Shown in pieces: positions 26,086 to 37,979 of a stretch of 64,000 bases of DNA. Made by a program: the position numbers and the translations under genes. The notes beneath the pieces are model-generated. The model searched no databases. It worked only from the letters and a program-made list of their open reading frames with translations, and was not told where the DNA came from. Source of the stretch: Bostrychus sinensis (lineage: Eukaryota > Chordata > Actinopteri > Gobiiformes > Eleotridae); the NCBI GenBank assembly GCA_020698575.1, contig CM036254.1:27990526-28054525 (forward strand). Direction: 5' to 3'. How positions within the stretch are numbered: the first letter of the stretch is position 1; each line of letters begins with the position of its first letter.

Positions 26086-26837
26086 ATATAAAAATAAAAA
26101 TGCTGAAGTAAGACTAAAAAAAGTAGTTGGCGATCAAACTAACATATGTAGCATATTTTGTGTAAATGGACACAGAACATAAAACATTCAATTTATTATT
26201 AATATTAAAATACTGTGCTAATTCTGGGATTTTCAAACAATATACTACTACTACTACAACACGAGTTGGCCTGTGCTAAATAGTTATGAGGAGCCAAAAC
26301 ATAATGACCAACTGCAACTCAGTAAAGTATCTGGGGGTGTCCTGGGACCTAGGCAATAGCAGTCATATTAAAAAGCAATATTTTACAAGGTTTATCATTT
26401 CAGTCTTTTTTTGTTAATTGTACCATCTGTAGTGCATTCCCTGCCGTTTTCACAAAATTGCACCTTTTATCAGAAACAGAAGCTATAACCAAAATTCCTG
26501 AAATGATGACAGCGCACCAAATGCTTTATAAATAATGCATATGTTGTGTCCCTTTTAATTTAACTTTCATATGAATCATAATTCATATCCTCACAGCTGG
26601 AAGTCACCAATTATTCTGACTGGCTGCAAAACGCCTGTATGATTTACAGGGACTGTGCTTTGAAGAATTATAAGGAAACAGCAGCTGGACCAAGGATCAG
26701 TAGGATATAAATTATAAAGTATATGCAAGGCTGGTTTCTTAATATAATTTTTGGGTTGAAGCAGTTCATACCAGATTGATGAATAACTTTTTTCTTGTAC
26801 TTTCCGATCTATCAATGGGCTCCAATGGGTTGTTTGT

Positions 26838-27434
26838 TTGATATAATGTTGCTCCCTCATCAAAAACATACCTGGAGTTGTGTTTTGCTTCATTCACACA
26901 TGTTTAAGTAATCCTATATTCTCTGGCACAGGCTCCACCTTTCCCATGAAGCCCCGCCCACTCCAGAAAGCACTGACCAATCAACAAGCCCTCTACATCC
27001 AGTCTGCTCTCATTCCTTTAACATAAAACAAAACAAAAAAACTAAACAAAACAAAAAACAGGTTTACAGCTCTGTTTCCACTGATTTTTCATTTTATAGT
27101 AAAATGGCATCATACACAAAGATTAATAAAGTGCTTTTTTTCTTTGCTTATGTTCAAAAGACCCACTATGAAGCAGTCAGCTCTTTTATCATATGTGTTA
27201 GCGTCCTGTTGCTAATACCCATGCAAAATAGCCATTTTATGCTCTGTCCATTCCCTACTGTTGTCAGCAGAGGGTGCCAGAAGCCTAATCTAAGCATTCT
27301 CTGCAAATTGAAAGTAACATCTTCCAAAGAAGATGTTTTCAATACATACTTGTTAGAAAACACGATAACACTAATGCAAAGGTGTCTAAACTTAGTTCAA
27401 AAAGCCAGAAAAAGCACTATATAACCTTTAATAA
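26838..27434 (+). mobile_element. TTAA MITE family, copy with extra insert
   Basis: ACATACCTGGAGTTGTGTTTTGCTTCATTCACACATG, TATGTGTTAGCGTCCTGTTGCTAAT, TCAGCAGAGGGTGCCAG and TATAACCTTTAA follow the family order. The middle contains an additional A-rich stretch (about 27018-27060). Confidence 0.65.
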
Positions 27435-28300
27435 TCGGTGACTAACTGGCTTAAGATAAAAAATGCATGCAAAATGATACTTGCATGCATTTTGAGTTGT
27501 AAATAAAATCACTTATTTTATGTCTAAACTTTTAAGTCGTGCATCAAAGCCTTTGGTCAGCATGCATTTTTCACATTACCAACCATCATAGCAAGTTGAT
27601 GTGGTTATACCTATTTCCTCACCAGCAGGAGCCCAGATAGACCATCATGCAATGCTCTCTCAAATCATTTTCTGTTTGAAGTCACTCACTGTCCCTTTTA
27701 TATCCAGAAACTTGAAATACACAATGGAATGTAGCTCTTTTGTGCGCAGTGACAGCTTAGGTTTTTGAAAGCGGTATAAGGAACAGTTGCTGTAAAATCG
27801 TCACTCTGTGGATTTTTTTTTTTTCCATTACTTATCTCTTTTTGCATTTCTTGCAGTTTGCATAGAGTAAATGGTTAATTTTACAGCATTATAAGTGACA
27901 TTGAAATTATATTTATGAGTGGGATAGAACTTAGTCATGAAAAAATACTGATCTGCTTTATGAAAACTATTCAAGCTGCAAAAAGGCTATGGTAATTATA
28001 GCTGTATTAAGTATATATGGATTTGGTTTCAAAGATGTCTGCTTTAGAAATATTAGCACATTTTAAGGTTCTTAAACTCTACAGTAAATATTTGTTTAGA
28101 TACAGATGACCCGTTCTTTTGTCAAAGCAGTACATGCATGGACTGTTGGGGACACTAGTGGACATAGCTCAACAGTCAAAACACAGAAGAAAATGGCTGA
28201 ACTTTTGTTAAAAGTTGGTGGTAGTATAATCATATCCGGAACTAACCACTGCTACTTTACCTCATATTTTCTGGTCTTTTTAAATGATTGTGACACAACA

Positions 28301-28640
28301 AATAATAAGAATAAGAAAACCTTTATTAGTCTCTCAGTGGGGAAATTGCATTGTTGTAACAGCAGAAGTACAGTGAGCAGTAGCACACAAGTGATGAATA
28401 TGTACAGTATCTGGTCTGACAGAATGAGTATGTACAGTATATGGATATTCATAAATAGCAGTATAAAGTGTACCTTGTAAATTGCTGCATAAAAATAATT
28501 ATTGTACTCAATAATAAATATTGCACAGGTTTTTAAAAGATAGATAGTAATAGAGATTATGTGTTCCGTCCAAGATTGGATGCTGCTTTGCCATTGCAAG
28601 ATAGGGCTAACAGCTTGATGGAGGTCTGCACTGTGCTGAG
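28301..28640 (-). mobile_element. LINE 3' end remnant (minus)
   Basis: CCTTTATTAGTCTCTCAGTGGGGAAATTGCATT is the reverse complement of a common fish non-LTR 3' end, preceded by an AATAATAAGAATAAG short-repeat tail. The downstream sequence is AT-rich and lacks a coding frame. Confidence 0.5.
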
Positions 28641-29496
28641 GTCTTAGTTTCCTAGTTTCTAAAATTACACCTGTGTATTCAAAGGTACAAAAGGGGGTAA
28701 ACTAAAAGTGACAAAATGAAATAAATAAATACATCATCAATTCATTAAAATAACAAATGTATGTAAAAAATAAACAAAAAAATAATAATTATAATTATAT
28801 TACTATTTAAATAATATTGTGCTGCTGCAGTTCATTATGAACTTCACTTTAGCTCTTTTCATCCTCCATAGTAAACATCACATTGAAATACTTTGATATT
28901 TTCTACCAATACATGTTGCTGCATGCACAGTAATCTGTTTTACAGTGTCCTTGCGTTTTGCAAAGTGCACTCAATAAATCCAGCACTGCACTCCAGTTTT
29001 CAATGCCTACTGTATATTAGAGAAGCTTTGTGTAGTGGTTTAATATGTTCAGAAAAAAGATATCAAATGCGCAAAAAGCACAAACAGCTGAGTGCATGTC
29101 TCTCTAATTCTGCCTTTTATTTGGATACTGATGGCATTTCTGACGAAGGCTGTATTTCCATGAAGGCAATGCTCGTTGCTTAGCAATCAGTGGCGGCTTT
29201 TCTCTCTTTTTTTTCTTCAGAAGTAAAATCCTTCAGATTAGTCGTCTTGGCAAATGGCCCGCGTTGGCTCTTTGTCATTGTTTCGCCATCCTTTGTTTAA
29301 TCAAGCTTTTTTCAATGAGATAGGAATCGCTGTGACAAAGTAGGAGAGATAAGCGTGAGTAATGATGATTGTAAGTCAAAGACAATATTTTAAGCCCTTT
29401 GCTTTTGAAGACACACATGATCGACCTACTAGTCTATCAGAGAAAAGCGGATCTGAATCAAATCAACTTAAAAAAAATTGAGGGTTAAGTATTTGT

Positions 29497-29788
29497 ATTC
29501 ATTCATTATTCCTGTTAGGGGTCACAAATAGTGGAGCCCACCCCAGTAACTATGGGCCTTAGGCTGAGATGGAGACGTAGACAGACAGAAAACCGTTTAC
29601 TCTCACATTGATTCAATAGGGGCAATTTAGAGTCACCAGTGGATGGTGGGAGATAGCCAGAGTAGGTGGCAAGGGAAGGACATGCAGACTCCACCCAGGA
29701 AGACTGTGCAACAACTGGTCCAGGGATCAATCTCACAACCTCATTGCTGGGAGGCGAGAGCACTTACAGCTTTGCCACTGTGACCCCA
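29497..29788 (-). mobile_element. SINE-like repeat, copy 2
   Basis: ATTCATTCATTATTCC tail, GGGGCAATTTAGAGTCACCAG, GACATGCAGACTCCACCCAGG, GATCAATCTCACAACCTC and TTTGCCACTGTGACCCC, in the same order as the copies at 38380 and 49855. Confidence 0.6.
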
Positions 29789-29847
29789 AAGTATTTTCAT
29801 TTTAGAATAAAAATGTAATTATGTGTTTCTTGGAGAGAGCCTCAGGT

Positions 29848-30030
29848 TGTGTATGGGCAACAGTAGCTCAATAGGTAGACCATTTCCCCAGCTAGCTGGA
29901 AGGTTGGCGGTTCAATTCCCGCTGCCAGCCTTGTATACTTATGTTGTGTCCTTGGGCAACAAACTTCACCCAACTAACGTGACTTTGAGTGACAAGAAAA
30001 GCGCTATATAAGACTATTATTATTATTGAT
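29848..30030 (+). mobile_element. tRNA-headed SINE with L2-like tail
   Basis: AGTAGCTCAATAGGTAGACC (A box) and GGCGGTTCAATTCCCGC (B box). Then come TTGTGTCCTTGGGCAA.A.ACTTCACCC and AGCGCTATATAAGACTATTATTATT. The central and tail words are those of V-SINE-type elements that share a LINE tail. Confidence 0.65.
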
Positions 30031-30629
30031 GATAAAATACAACAATCATATTATGGCAATTCTGTAATAATTCATTTTACTATATGTGTTAGTATAATGG
30101 ATTGATTATGTAAAAATGACACAAAATGTACAATACTGAGGTACATACAGTAGTAGAAGAGATAAGCATAAATAATTATAATTGTATGGCAGAGACCCAT
30201 GTTAAACCCTTTGCATTTGAATACACACATGAAGGCTTCCTCAAATGTGGGAAATATGAGAATTTTGGAAGTAGTAAGTGGTAAGCTGTGAACATGTCAC
30301 AGTCACCTTCACCCCACCTACTTTACTTCATGACTTACCTTAATCTTTTTGCAAAATTCTTGAATAATCCTAGGCTTAACAAAAGCTAATCCCAAGCTAC
30401 ATTTAACCCTGGGACCCACGGCCAACTCACACAGATACCTTGACTTCTCCAAAGGTGAAAAGTAACTAGATACTTTTAAGTATTTTACTTAAAGACTTTT
30501 TTTTTTTTTTTTTTTTGAAGAAAGTAGGTTCTACATTTTCTACAACATACTATTGCTTGAGTTGTTTTTGGAGGGAAAAAGTATCATATTTATATTTCCC
30601 ATATTTTTTTAATCCCTGAATGAGTGAAC

Positions 30630-31275
30630 GTATTGACAGTAGTTGTGGTAGTAGTAGTAAAAGTAGTAGTGGTGGTAGTGGCAGTAGCAGCTGTAGTAAT
30701 AGTCGTGGTGGTGCTGTACAAGCAGTAGTAGTAGTGGTAGTGGCAGCTGTAGTAATAGTAGTAGAAGCATTAGTAGTATTAGAACCAGCTGTAGTAGTGA
30801 CAGCTGTAGTAGTAGTAATGGTAGCAGCTGTAGTATTAGTAGTAGTAGTAGTAGTAGTAGTAGTTGTTGTTGTTTGTTGTATTGGTAGTAGCAGCTGTAC
30901 TAGTAGTAGTGGTAGGGGCAGCTGTCGTACTAGTAGCAGTAGTAACAGCTGTAGTAGTAGTGGTAGGGGCAGCTGTAGTACTAGAAGTAGTAGTAACAAC
31001 TGTAGTAATAGAAGTAATGGTGGCAGCAGTAGTAGTAGTATTAGTAGTTGTATTGGTAGTAGCAGCTGTACTAGTAGTTGTGGTAGGGGAAGCTGTAGTA
31101 GTAGTAGTAGTAGTAATAGCAGCTGTAGCACTAGTAGTAGTAGTGGAAGTGGCAGCTGAAGTAGTAGTAGCAGCAGCAGCTGTAGTAGTAGTGGTAGGGG
31201 CAGCTGTAGTACTAGTAGTAGTAGTAACAGCTGTGGTAGTATTAGTAGTAGTAGCAGTGGTGGCAGGTGTGTTAT
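30630..31275. repeat. (GTA/GCA)-rich array with about fifteen CAGCTG motifs
   Basis: About 650 bp built of GTAGTAGTAG with interspersed GTGGTAG, GGGGCAGCTG and AACAGCTGTAG; a loose higher-order unit of about 50 bp recurs. CAGCTG occurs about fifteen times. All reading frames are long because the triplet is free of stops in several frames. It ends about 230 bp before an ADGRA exon. Confidence 0.9.
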
Positions 31276-31507
31276 TTTTAATAAAAGCAAAGGGAGTAGA
31301 AGTAATTGAAGTTTTATGTAGTACTTCTGTACTTTTTAATCTACTTTACATTATAAACTTTACAATCAGTACTTTTTTACTTTTAGTTATATTTTTGTTG
31401 ACTACTTAACTTCTTTTTGAGTAATAGTATTTCAAAACATCAGTACTATTACTTTTACTATTACTATTACTCTAGATTTTAAGTACTGTCTGTGTCTGTT
31501 GTTGCAG

Positions 31508-31672
31508 TGAAGTTGTCCTGTCCAACATAGACGTGACCCTCGCTGGGATCTGGGAGTGTCTCGTCACCAGTTCCCGTGGCAACAGCTCGCGGCAAATGGA
31601 AATCGTCGTCCTGGAGACATCAGCGCCGTATTGTCCCGCCGACAGAGTCACCAACAACAAGGGTGACTTCAG
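31508..31672 (+). CDS. adgra2: ADGRA-type adhesion GPCR, exon for end of Ig domain and start of HormR
   Basis: A 165-bp exon between TTGCAG and GTGAGTGA. The two-base carry-over from the previous exon is completed by its first T, so the frame runs through without a stop. Residues GIWECLV supply the second Ig cysteine (F strand), pairing with the Cys in QGDRLPLQC of the preceding exon. MEIVVLETSAPYCPADRV follows, and NNKGDFR closes the exon; this is the hallmark linker into the hormone-receptor domain in ADGRA proteins. GNSS is a potential N-glycosylation site. WEC and LETSA.YCPA favour GPR124, whereas NNKGDFR is closer to GPR125. The final AG joins the G of the next exon to make Arg. A (GTA)-rich array ends about 230 bp upstream, and a hAT-like element begins 174 bp downstream. 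Confidence 0.85.
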
Positions 31673-31846
31673 GTGAGTGACGAAGTATCAGTGTTTAGGT
31701 GTGATGTCCTGGAAATGAACTAGGTTTAATGTTTATGTCCCAGGTTTACTAACATCAATTATTCATGCATTTTTAATTTTAAATATTCTTCTGTGGGCCT
31801 TGGAGAGTACCTCAGATTGCAATGATAAAATACAACCACATTTAGC

Positions 31847-32706
31847 CAGAGCCGGCCCGTGGCATAGGTGATACAGCCAAATGCTAAGGGCGCAGAGTGA
31901 CTGGGGGGCGCCTGCCACTGCCCCGAGCTTCAGGTCACAATAAGGCTCAATAATCCTGATCAATAACAGTATATACCTACAAATTATGAACACTCCACAG
32001 ATGTGTTCTACACTTGTCAAGCTTTAACTTTTTGTTTGATGACAATGGACCTCTTGTGGAGATACGATCATATACAGCTCATGAAATAATACATGCAGTA
32101 ATGAAAGACGTCCTAACAAAAGCTTCTGTAGCCTGAGGTTGATGAGTAGATGAGACTGAAGCCTCTGTGACTCTGTGCTGCAGGGGCGGAGCAGAGCTGG
32201 GGGCTCCACTGGGGAACCACTGACACAGGATTTCAATACAAGTAATAGGCAGCATGTTTAAAAAAAAAAATAAAAAAAATACACTAAAGCTAAATCACAC
32301 TTTGCTGCTGTCTGTGTAGAGTAGCAGCTCATGTTTAAAATGTGAGAGTTGTTATAAAAAATGTTTTGTCTTGAAACTTGAAGAGAAATAAAATCATAAT
32401 TTGTCTCCCTTTTTATTACAGTGTAGTAGCTGCTGAAAGTCACATGTGATCTAAAATGCACTGGATTACATGAAATTACATCTGTTTTGTTCAAATTTTC
32501 CTGAAGCCCCCACCCTTCTACTGTACTCCATAAAAACCTTATTCAAAATACATCACGGCACAGTTCAGGGAGTGGCATGAAATAGATATTAATGCTTAGT
32601 AAGGTTTTATCAAATGTAGTTTATATTCTGCTTTTAGTGGTGATGGGGGTAGGGGCCGAAATTCAAAATCTTGCCTAGGGCACCAACAGAGCTAGGGCCA
32701 GCTCTG
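31847..32706. mobile_element. hAT-like non-autonomous element with 8-bp target duplication
   Basis: Left end CAGAGCCGGCCC and right end GGGCCAGCTCTG are 12-bp inverted repeats with one mismatch. The flanks are catttagc (31839-31846) and catttatc (32707-32714): 7 of 8 identical, the target-duplication length of hAT transposons. The 860-bp interior is AT-rich and has no transposase. It lies in the intron 174 bp after the exon ending at 31672. Confidence 0.8.
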
Positions 32707-34012
32707 CATTTATCAATTCTGCAATACTTAATCCATACCAATACCAGCAGAAGAGGCCAATACCACTGTATTAACATGTGGTGCTGAACTCTCCTTGTTG
32801 ACATTTTTATTTACCATTTGACTCACCACATTCTCATCTGCTCTGCTTGTTCTTGGCTCATTAATTGTCAAGGACCCGATCTGAATGGGAGCAGTAAAGT
32901 GCAGTCGGTTCATATATTTTAATAATAATTGGAAATAAGGTATCAGGAGTCCCACAAACATTACAGCTCCAACTTTACTGCAGGCTGTAAAAAGGACACA
33001 ACTTGTTGCCACAACTGAGGCTTCACATAAAAGGGAGGACAAACAGCCTTTTTACGCCCACCTTTTTACTTACAGGTGAAAAGGTTATCAGTAAATAGGT
33101 TAGAAGGCGACTTAAAGGTGCTATGAGTAGTCTAAATAAATAAAAATAAAATTATGTTTTACATAATGGTCAAGTTGTTTTTCTTTACATTTTTTATTTT
33201 GTTTTTAAAACTGAATAGCTGATTGTCAGAAAAAAAAGAAAAGAATGAAAACGTTAGCTGGTTTGTTAGGGCTAACGGGCTTGCTTTCTCGCAAAACTCT
33301 AGATTTCAGGGACATTGGATCAGTGCTCCCATTCTTGCAAGGCTGTTTTTTTGTCAAGATACACCAAGGGGAGGTGCTTTATTCACCCTGCAATAACTTC
33401 TTTAGTCACCACACTGAATCCAAACCTCTTTAATTAAGGTAAAAATTCCCCTTTTAAGGCAATTCAAAAAAGAAAATGGGCCAAATTGTAACAGATGGTA
33501 GTCTAGTCAGGGTTACCTAGGTTACCTTCCATTTACAGCAATTTCGACTGTGTTTAGTCCTGTCAGGGTTATAATAGCCAATACAAATGAAGCAGGCTTT
33601 CTTTGATTCCTTTGTTTGGTTCTCCATCTGTAGGAAGTTTATTATGTATCAACTGTAAATCCAAGCTGGAAATTTAAGTCCACGCTATTTTTTTGTATAA
33701 ACAATAAATTAATGCATAATAAAAAATGAATAAATAAATAAAATCAATAAATTAGATTAAAGATGCACTACCAGACGTATTCAGTCAATAGCAGCATAAT
33801 ACATGTCATCCCTGGAAAAAACAAAAACAAACAAACAAACAAAAAGAAAACTCTGACTCTGAGACCTCATCTTGGCTTTACTATGAAGCATTTTTGACAG
33901 AAGGGGAACTAGAGGAGGGACTAACATTTTTGACCAATCACACGCTTAGACAAAAGGGGTATGGTCCTATTCAGATCAGGGACACTTTCATTGGTTACAC
34001 TGGAGTAATGGT

Positions 34013-34110
34013 AAGATTCAAGATTCAAGGTTCCTTTATTGTCATTCAACATATCAGGCATGAGAAAACAAAAATTGTTACTCATGTTCAGCATTTAAAT
34101 CTTAGATACT
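34013..34110 (-). mobile_element. Short LINE 3' tail (minus)
   Basis: AAGATTCAAGATTCAAGGTTCCTTTATTGTCATTCAACAT is the reverse complement of a widely found fish non-LTR tail with an ATTCAAG short repeat. Confidence 0.5.
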
Positions 34111-35179
34111 AAAAATGAGTAAAAGCATATTTAAATAGACATTTACATTCAGTAGACTAAAACTAGATGAGTGGCACTTCTGCTACAATCTGTCAATGTT
34201 AGTAGTGAATTTTTAAAACATAAATGGAAAAAGTAATAATGAAAAGAATAAAATTGGCTGTATTTTTACACGACATGTTAACATGCTGACCAGTCCACCC
34301 CTGTGGGCGGGCTGGTACGGTGTACGGTGTATTGTATCTGCCAGTTTGAGTGCACTGAGCAGAAAGCCTTTGTTTCTACTGGACCACTGGAGTAATGGGC
34401 TGGAAAATGAGCCCTCTTTTTGTTGATGGTGAAATTAATGCAATTTATTACTAAGTAGCTGCCGCGGCGACGTGGACGGAGAATAAGGCACAAATGAGAA
34501 CGGGGCGGAGAGCAGCACAATGGCAGGTTTATGTCTGACAGTGTATAACTAAGCTACAGAGGGCAGGGAGGCTTTGTTTCCATTTAGATGAGAATCCAAC
34601 CCAGGCTTTTAAAAATTATTTTACATTTGACTATTCCCATTGGCACACATAATTATTGTCTCCAACACAAAAATAATGCAAGATTTATTAGAAAATGTTT
34701 TTTTTTAGCTGGTATGGGTTAAGTGGTGGTGAACTAATTGCACAAAATACAAGGCTTTCTGGCAAGAGGATTGTAGTTTTTAAAAGTGCTTGTGTTTAAA
34801 GTGATAAACATACACTGTTTTCCAACTGTAGTTATATCACATGCTTGTGAATATATTGACCTTATAACTTATGTAAATTGTGTTTAATTTGGTTTTGAGT
34901 AGAGGTTTTCAAATTGTGGGTCTGGACCCAATAATGGTTTTAGAGAGCTTAAGCGTTACAACTGGGGCCCACAATCAGACCAGTATAGAAAAACTAATTT
35001 ACAGACCAAATACAAAAGGTTTTAAAAAGCACCAAATGCAGGCTTTGTATGAAGACCTTATAATATCACTATTAGAAAACATTTTTAGCCTGGAATTTTT
35101 TCAACAAAAGGCAAAAGCTTGGTTTATATGTAGAAATAAAATTCCCAAAATAACATACTTTTTTAAACTGACATGTAGT

Positions 35180-35450
35180 GGTGGACAAAGTACTCAAAAG
35201 CTGTACTCAAGTAAAAGTACTGTTACTTCAAACATAATATTACTCAAGTAAAAGTAAAAGTATCCAACAAACCCAGAACCTTCTGATCACAAATCAGATG
35301 TGCTACCCACTAAACCACAGAGAACAAAGACTACTCACTTTTTATTCAAGTAAAAGTAAAAATAAAATCATCCAAAATTTACTCAAAGTACTTTTTCTTC
35401 AAAAAATATACTTAAGTGGATTACTTGAGTAAAAAATCTAGTTACTGTCT
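35180..35450. repeat. AAGTAC/GTACTT-rich interspersed repeat
   Basis: TGGACAAAGTACTCAAAAGCTGTACTCAAGTAAAAGTAC opens a stretch dense in ACTCAAGTAAAAGTA words. A central insert is bounded by AACCTTCTGATCACAAATCAGATG. Similar words bracket the (GTA)-rich array (30450-31490) and follow the array at 51919. Confidence 0.5.
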
Positions 35451-35569
35451 AGCACGGCTGACATGCAAAATTGAAATAGGTCTGTGTAGATCCATGTAGG
35501 CTCATAACCAGTTGTTTACTGTCTTGCTTGTAACTATATTCTTTAGCCTTATCCAGGTCTGACTGTTTC

Positions 35570-36071
35570 TTAAAGGTGCTATATTATGCTTTCTTATGAT
35601 TTCTTATGATTTATAACTTAAAAGAATGCACGTATATGATGGAAAATGTCTTCTTTTGGAGAGATGTTGCTTTCAATTAGCAGAGAATTGGATTAGGTTT
35701 TCTGCCACCGCCCTGCTGGTAACAGTGGGGACTGGACAGAGCATAAAATGGCTATTTAACATGGCTATTAGCAACATGATGCTAACAGATAGATAAATGA
35801 GCTGACGGCTTTGTAGTGACTGTAATGTAAGTGCTGAAATTATCAGAACGAGTCCAGTGATGGTGTATGAGCTTTAGAAACGCTGGTTTAACGAGTCTAT
35901 GTAGAGCCATAAGACATGAGAAGGGCAGCGCCTCAGCATACAGGATTACTTAATCATGTGGGTGAAACAAAATACAACTCCAGGTAGGTTTTTGAGGAGG
36001 AAACATTATAACATGGTTAAAAGCTCAAAAAGGTTTTAGCATAGCAGTTTAGCATATTAAGGGACCTTTAA
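35570..36071 (-). mobile_element. TTAA-flanked MITE, full-length copy
   Basis: TTAA at 35570-35573 and 36068-36071. The left end AAGGTGCTATATTATGC and a shorter right end (ATATTAAGGGACCTT) are inverted-like. Interior landmarks, in reverse orientation to the other copies: GGGGACTGGACAGAGCATAAAATGGCTATTT, GATGCTAACAGATAGATAAATGAGCTG and TACAACTCCAGGTA. TTAA targets suggest a piggyBac-type origin. No transposase. Confidence 0.7.
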
Positions 36072-37136
36072 ACATAACCTCAAGGTTCAAGGGATCTACT
36101 CAGAATACTCAAAGTTTTTTTTTTACACAATGCACCTTTAACTTTAGAAGAGAAGTATAAAATAAAAACAAACAAAAATCAAAAAAGTACATAAATACAC
36201 AAATATTGGGAATACAGTTTTGAAAATGTACTATTTCTACATTTAAGTGACAGAAAATCATATTCATACACTCACAATTCTGTTTGATTGTACATATGAG
36301 TAAGATGTCAAAATGTTGCTGCCTATAGGGTTCTGTGGACTAATCTGTGACTGTTAACCTGACGTTTTACACTTTAATCAGCCTTTTACTGAAACACTAA
36401 AAGGCATTGGCCAGAAAATGAAAGTGTTCAATTTGCTTGTAAAATCAGCCTGGCCCGTGTCGAGGTTGGTCAGTGGAGCAGGTTACAGCTTTGGCCCTTG
36501 ATGACATTATTGAGGAAAGTCTTATTTTTAGCTTACAAACACATTTTTTTAATAAGCTACCAGTCTGTGGCAGTTGTAATCACTCTTAAGTTTTCCCTTT
36601 AGAGCCACATTTCTCATCTTTAAATAATAAAAATGTTTAATTTGCATATGAAGTGGAAAGAGAATACATTTGATTGATAGGGATATCTAAAGGTATATAC
36701 AGTTCAACCCAGTGTTCGGTCTGTAATTCATCAGAGCTTGCACTAAATGACATATGTAAATAATAAATGCATATTTTCTAAAAATTTAGTTTTTACTGTG
36801 AGCTGCCAAACCCATTTACTTTCTTAGCTGAGTGAAGTGGGTCTGGAACCTTTCGCATTCACGCTTTCTCCAACAAAAAAAGTCCAAGCAACCAATCATA
36901 ACATTCATTCATTAGGGGTAGCTACAGCAAACTGGTTGGTGATCCCTTTTGGCCCTTCCTTTTGGGTTAGGTTCATTTTGGTATTGCTGGTACTGTTTTG
37001 TGAAGTCTATCCAATTCATGGTTCATACACTTCTTTTAACCATAGAAAAAAAAATTGGCCAGGCCAGGACATATGAAGTGACCACTCGGCGGCAGGAGTA
37101 AAAAGCTTTATAATTTAGAGGTATTTTTTGTGACAG

Positions 37137-37356
37137 GTGGCCGAAGACTCTTGCAGGGATCCTAGCCTTCCTGCCCTGTGCCCCTGCCACCTTTGGCTCC
37201 GCCCCGCACCCCTCTGGCAGCGCCCGTCACTCGTCCCACTTGAGAGAGAAGAAGGCGTGGAGGAGATGTGACCGCATGGGACGCTGGGCCGAGGATGATT
37301 ACACACAATGTCCATACGCCAGTGAACTGACCAGGGTGCTGCACGAGCTCACACAG
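37137..37356 (+). CDS. adgra2: ADGRA-type adhesion GPCR, HormR domain exon
   Basis: A 220-bp exon after GTGACAG, ending CACACAG before GTATGT, and leaving phase 0. It opens with WPKTLAGI, the conserved continuation of the previous exon's GDFR. Cysteines in FLPC, RRCDRMGRW and YTQCPY, with the YC of the preceding exon, give the four cysteines expected of a hormone-receptor (HormR) domain. ELTRVLHELTQ leads towards the GAIN region. Between the second and third cysteines there is a Ser/Pro/His-rich stretch of about 25 residues that seems somewhat longer than I recall in mammals; the reading frame and splice sites are clean, so it is probably lineage variation. KAWRRCDR is GPR125-like and GRW is GPR124-like, so this exon alone does not separate the paralogues. 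Confidence 0.85.
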
Positions 37357-37979
37357 GTATGTTATTTTTCTTTTATGATTCATTTAACATTTAACAACAC
37401 TGAAGTCCCATTTCACAAGGACAATGGAAAGGAGGCATGGGGCTAAATAGCCTCAACTTTGGGTTTGGACACTAAGTAGTTGGTCAAACAGAGGGGGGAG
37501 GTCGACTTGAGCGGTGTAGCAGATAAAATGATGTAAAATGATGTTTTAACCAGACGCATAAAACAGCGATGTCCCACAATAGTTATTGGTGTAAATTTTG
37601 AATAAATATATCCTATGGCATGTCACCTACCTGCCTTGTCAAAAGCGCACAAATTTAGATTTAATGTTTGGGCCAGTCCTGGTTAAATGGAGTCTGGCGT
37701 AAAAACTTAGAGACTTACTGTACTCCATTTTCATCAAAAAGGCAAGATTTTCAAGTAGGATATTTCTCAGGTGAATCTGTATAATGAGGTATATGACCAA
37801 GCTTAAACAGTTTGGGTACAAATGCTGAATGTTGAGGGCATGTGTAGTAAGAACTCTTATTTGGCTAACACATCCCATCCCATTGTTGATAATGTCAATT
37901 GTTATCTAATTAATAATTTCATAATCAACATAATTAATCACAATTGACCTAACATGTTCAGTTACTAATTTTTTTAGTC

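Larger units (their letters stand above)
9950..31507 (+). other. adgra2: 21.6-kb intron splitting the Ig-like domain
   Basis: Starts with donor GTAAGG and ends with acceptor TTGCAG. It holds a 21-bp minisatellite (10829-11143), TTAA MITEs (11686-12210, 26838-27434), two copies of the 11-bp-repeat hAT-like family (12792-13252, 21980-22661), an L1-like tail (13935-14640), a TA-flanked MITE (18301-18878), three tRNA-headed SINEs (23523-23730, 25912-26085, 29848-30030), L2-like and other LINE tails, (TA)n and a (GTA)-rich array. Intervals such as 15440-16420, 16690-18300, 19420-21160, 22670-23520, 24490-25910, 27440-28300 and 28640-29490 have no gene I can support. Confidence 0.8.
31673..37136 (+). 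other. adgra2: 5.5-kb intron inside the HormR domain
   Basis: Donor GTGAGT, acceptor GTGACAG. It contains the hAT-like element 31847-32706, a short LINE tail (34013-34110), an element rich in AAGTAC/GTACTT words (35180-35450) and the minus-oriented TTAA MITE 35570-36071. 32715-34010, 34110-35170 and 36075-37120 show no coding exon. 34290-34520 is relatively GC-rich. Confidence 0.8.

Noticed and set aside
23523..30030. Possible tRNA genes at 23523, 25912 and 29848
   Set aside because: A- and B-box-like words are present but cloverleaf stems do not close and bodies continue into SINE tails.
30550..31409. Long open frames on both strands (up to 246 codons) rich in Leu, Val, Ser or Thr
   Set aside because: They are translations of a GTA/GCA triplet array that lacks stops in several frames; no start context, splice sites or domain.
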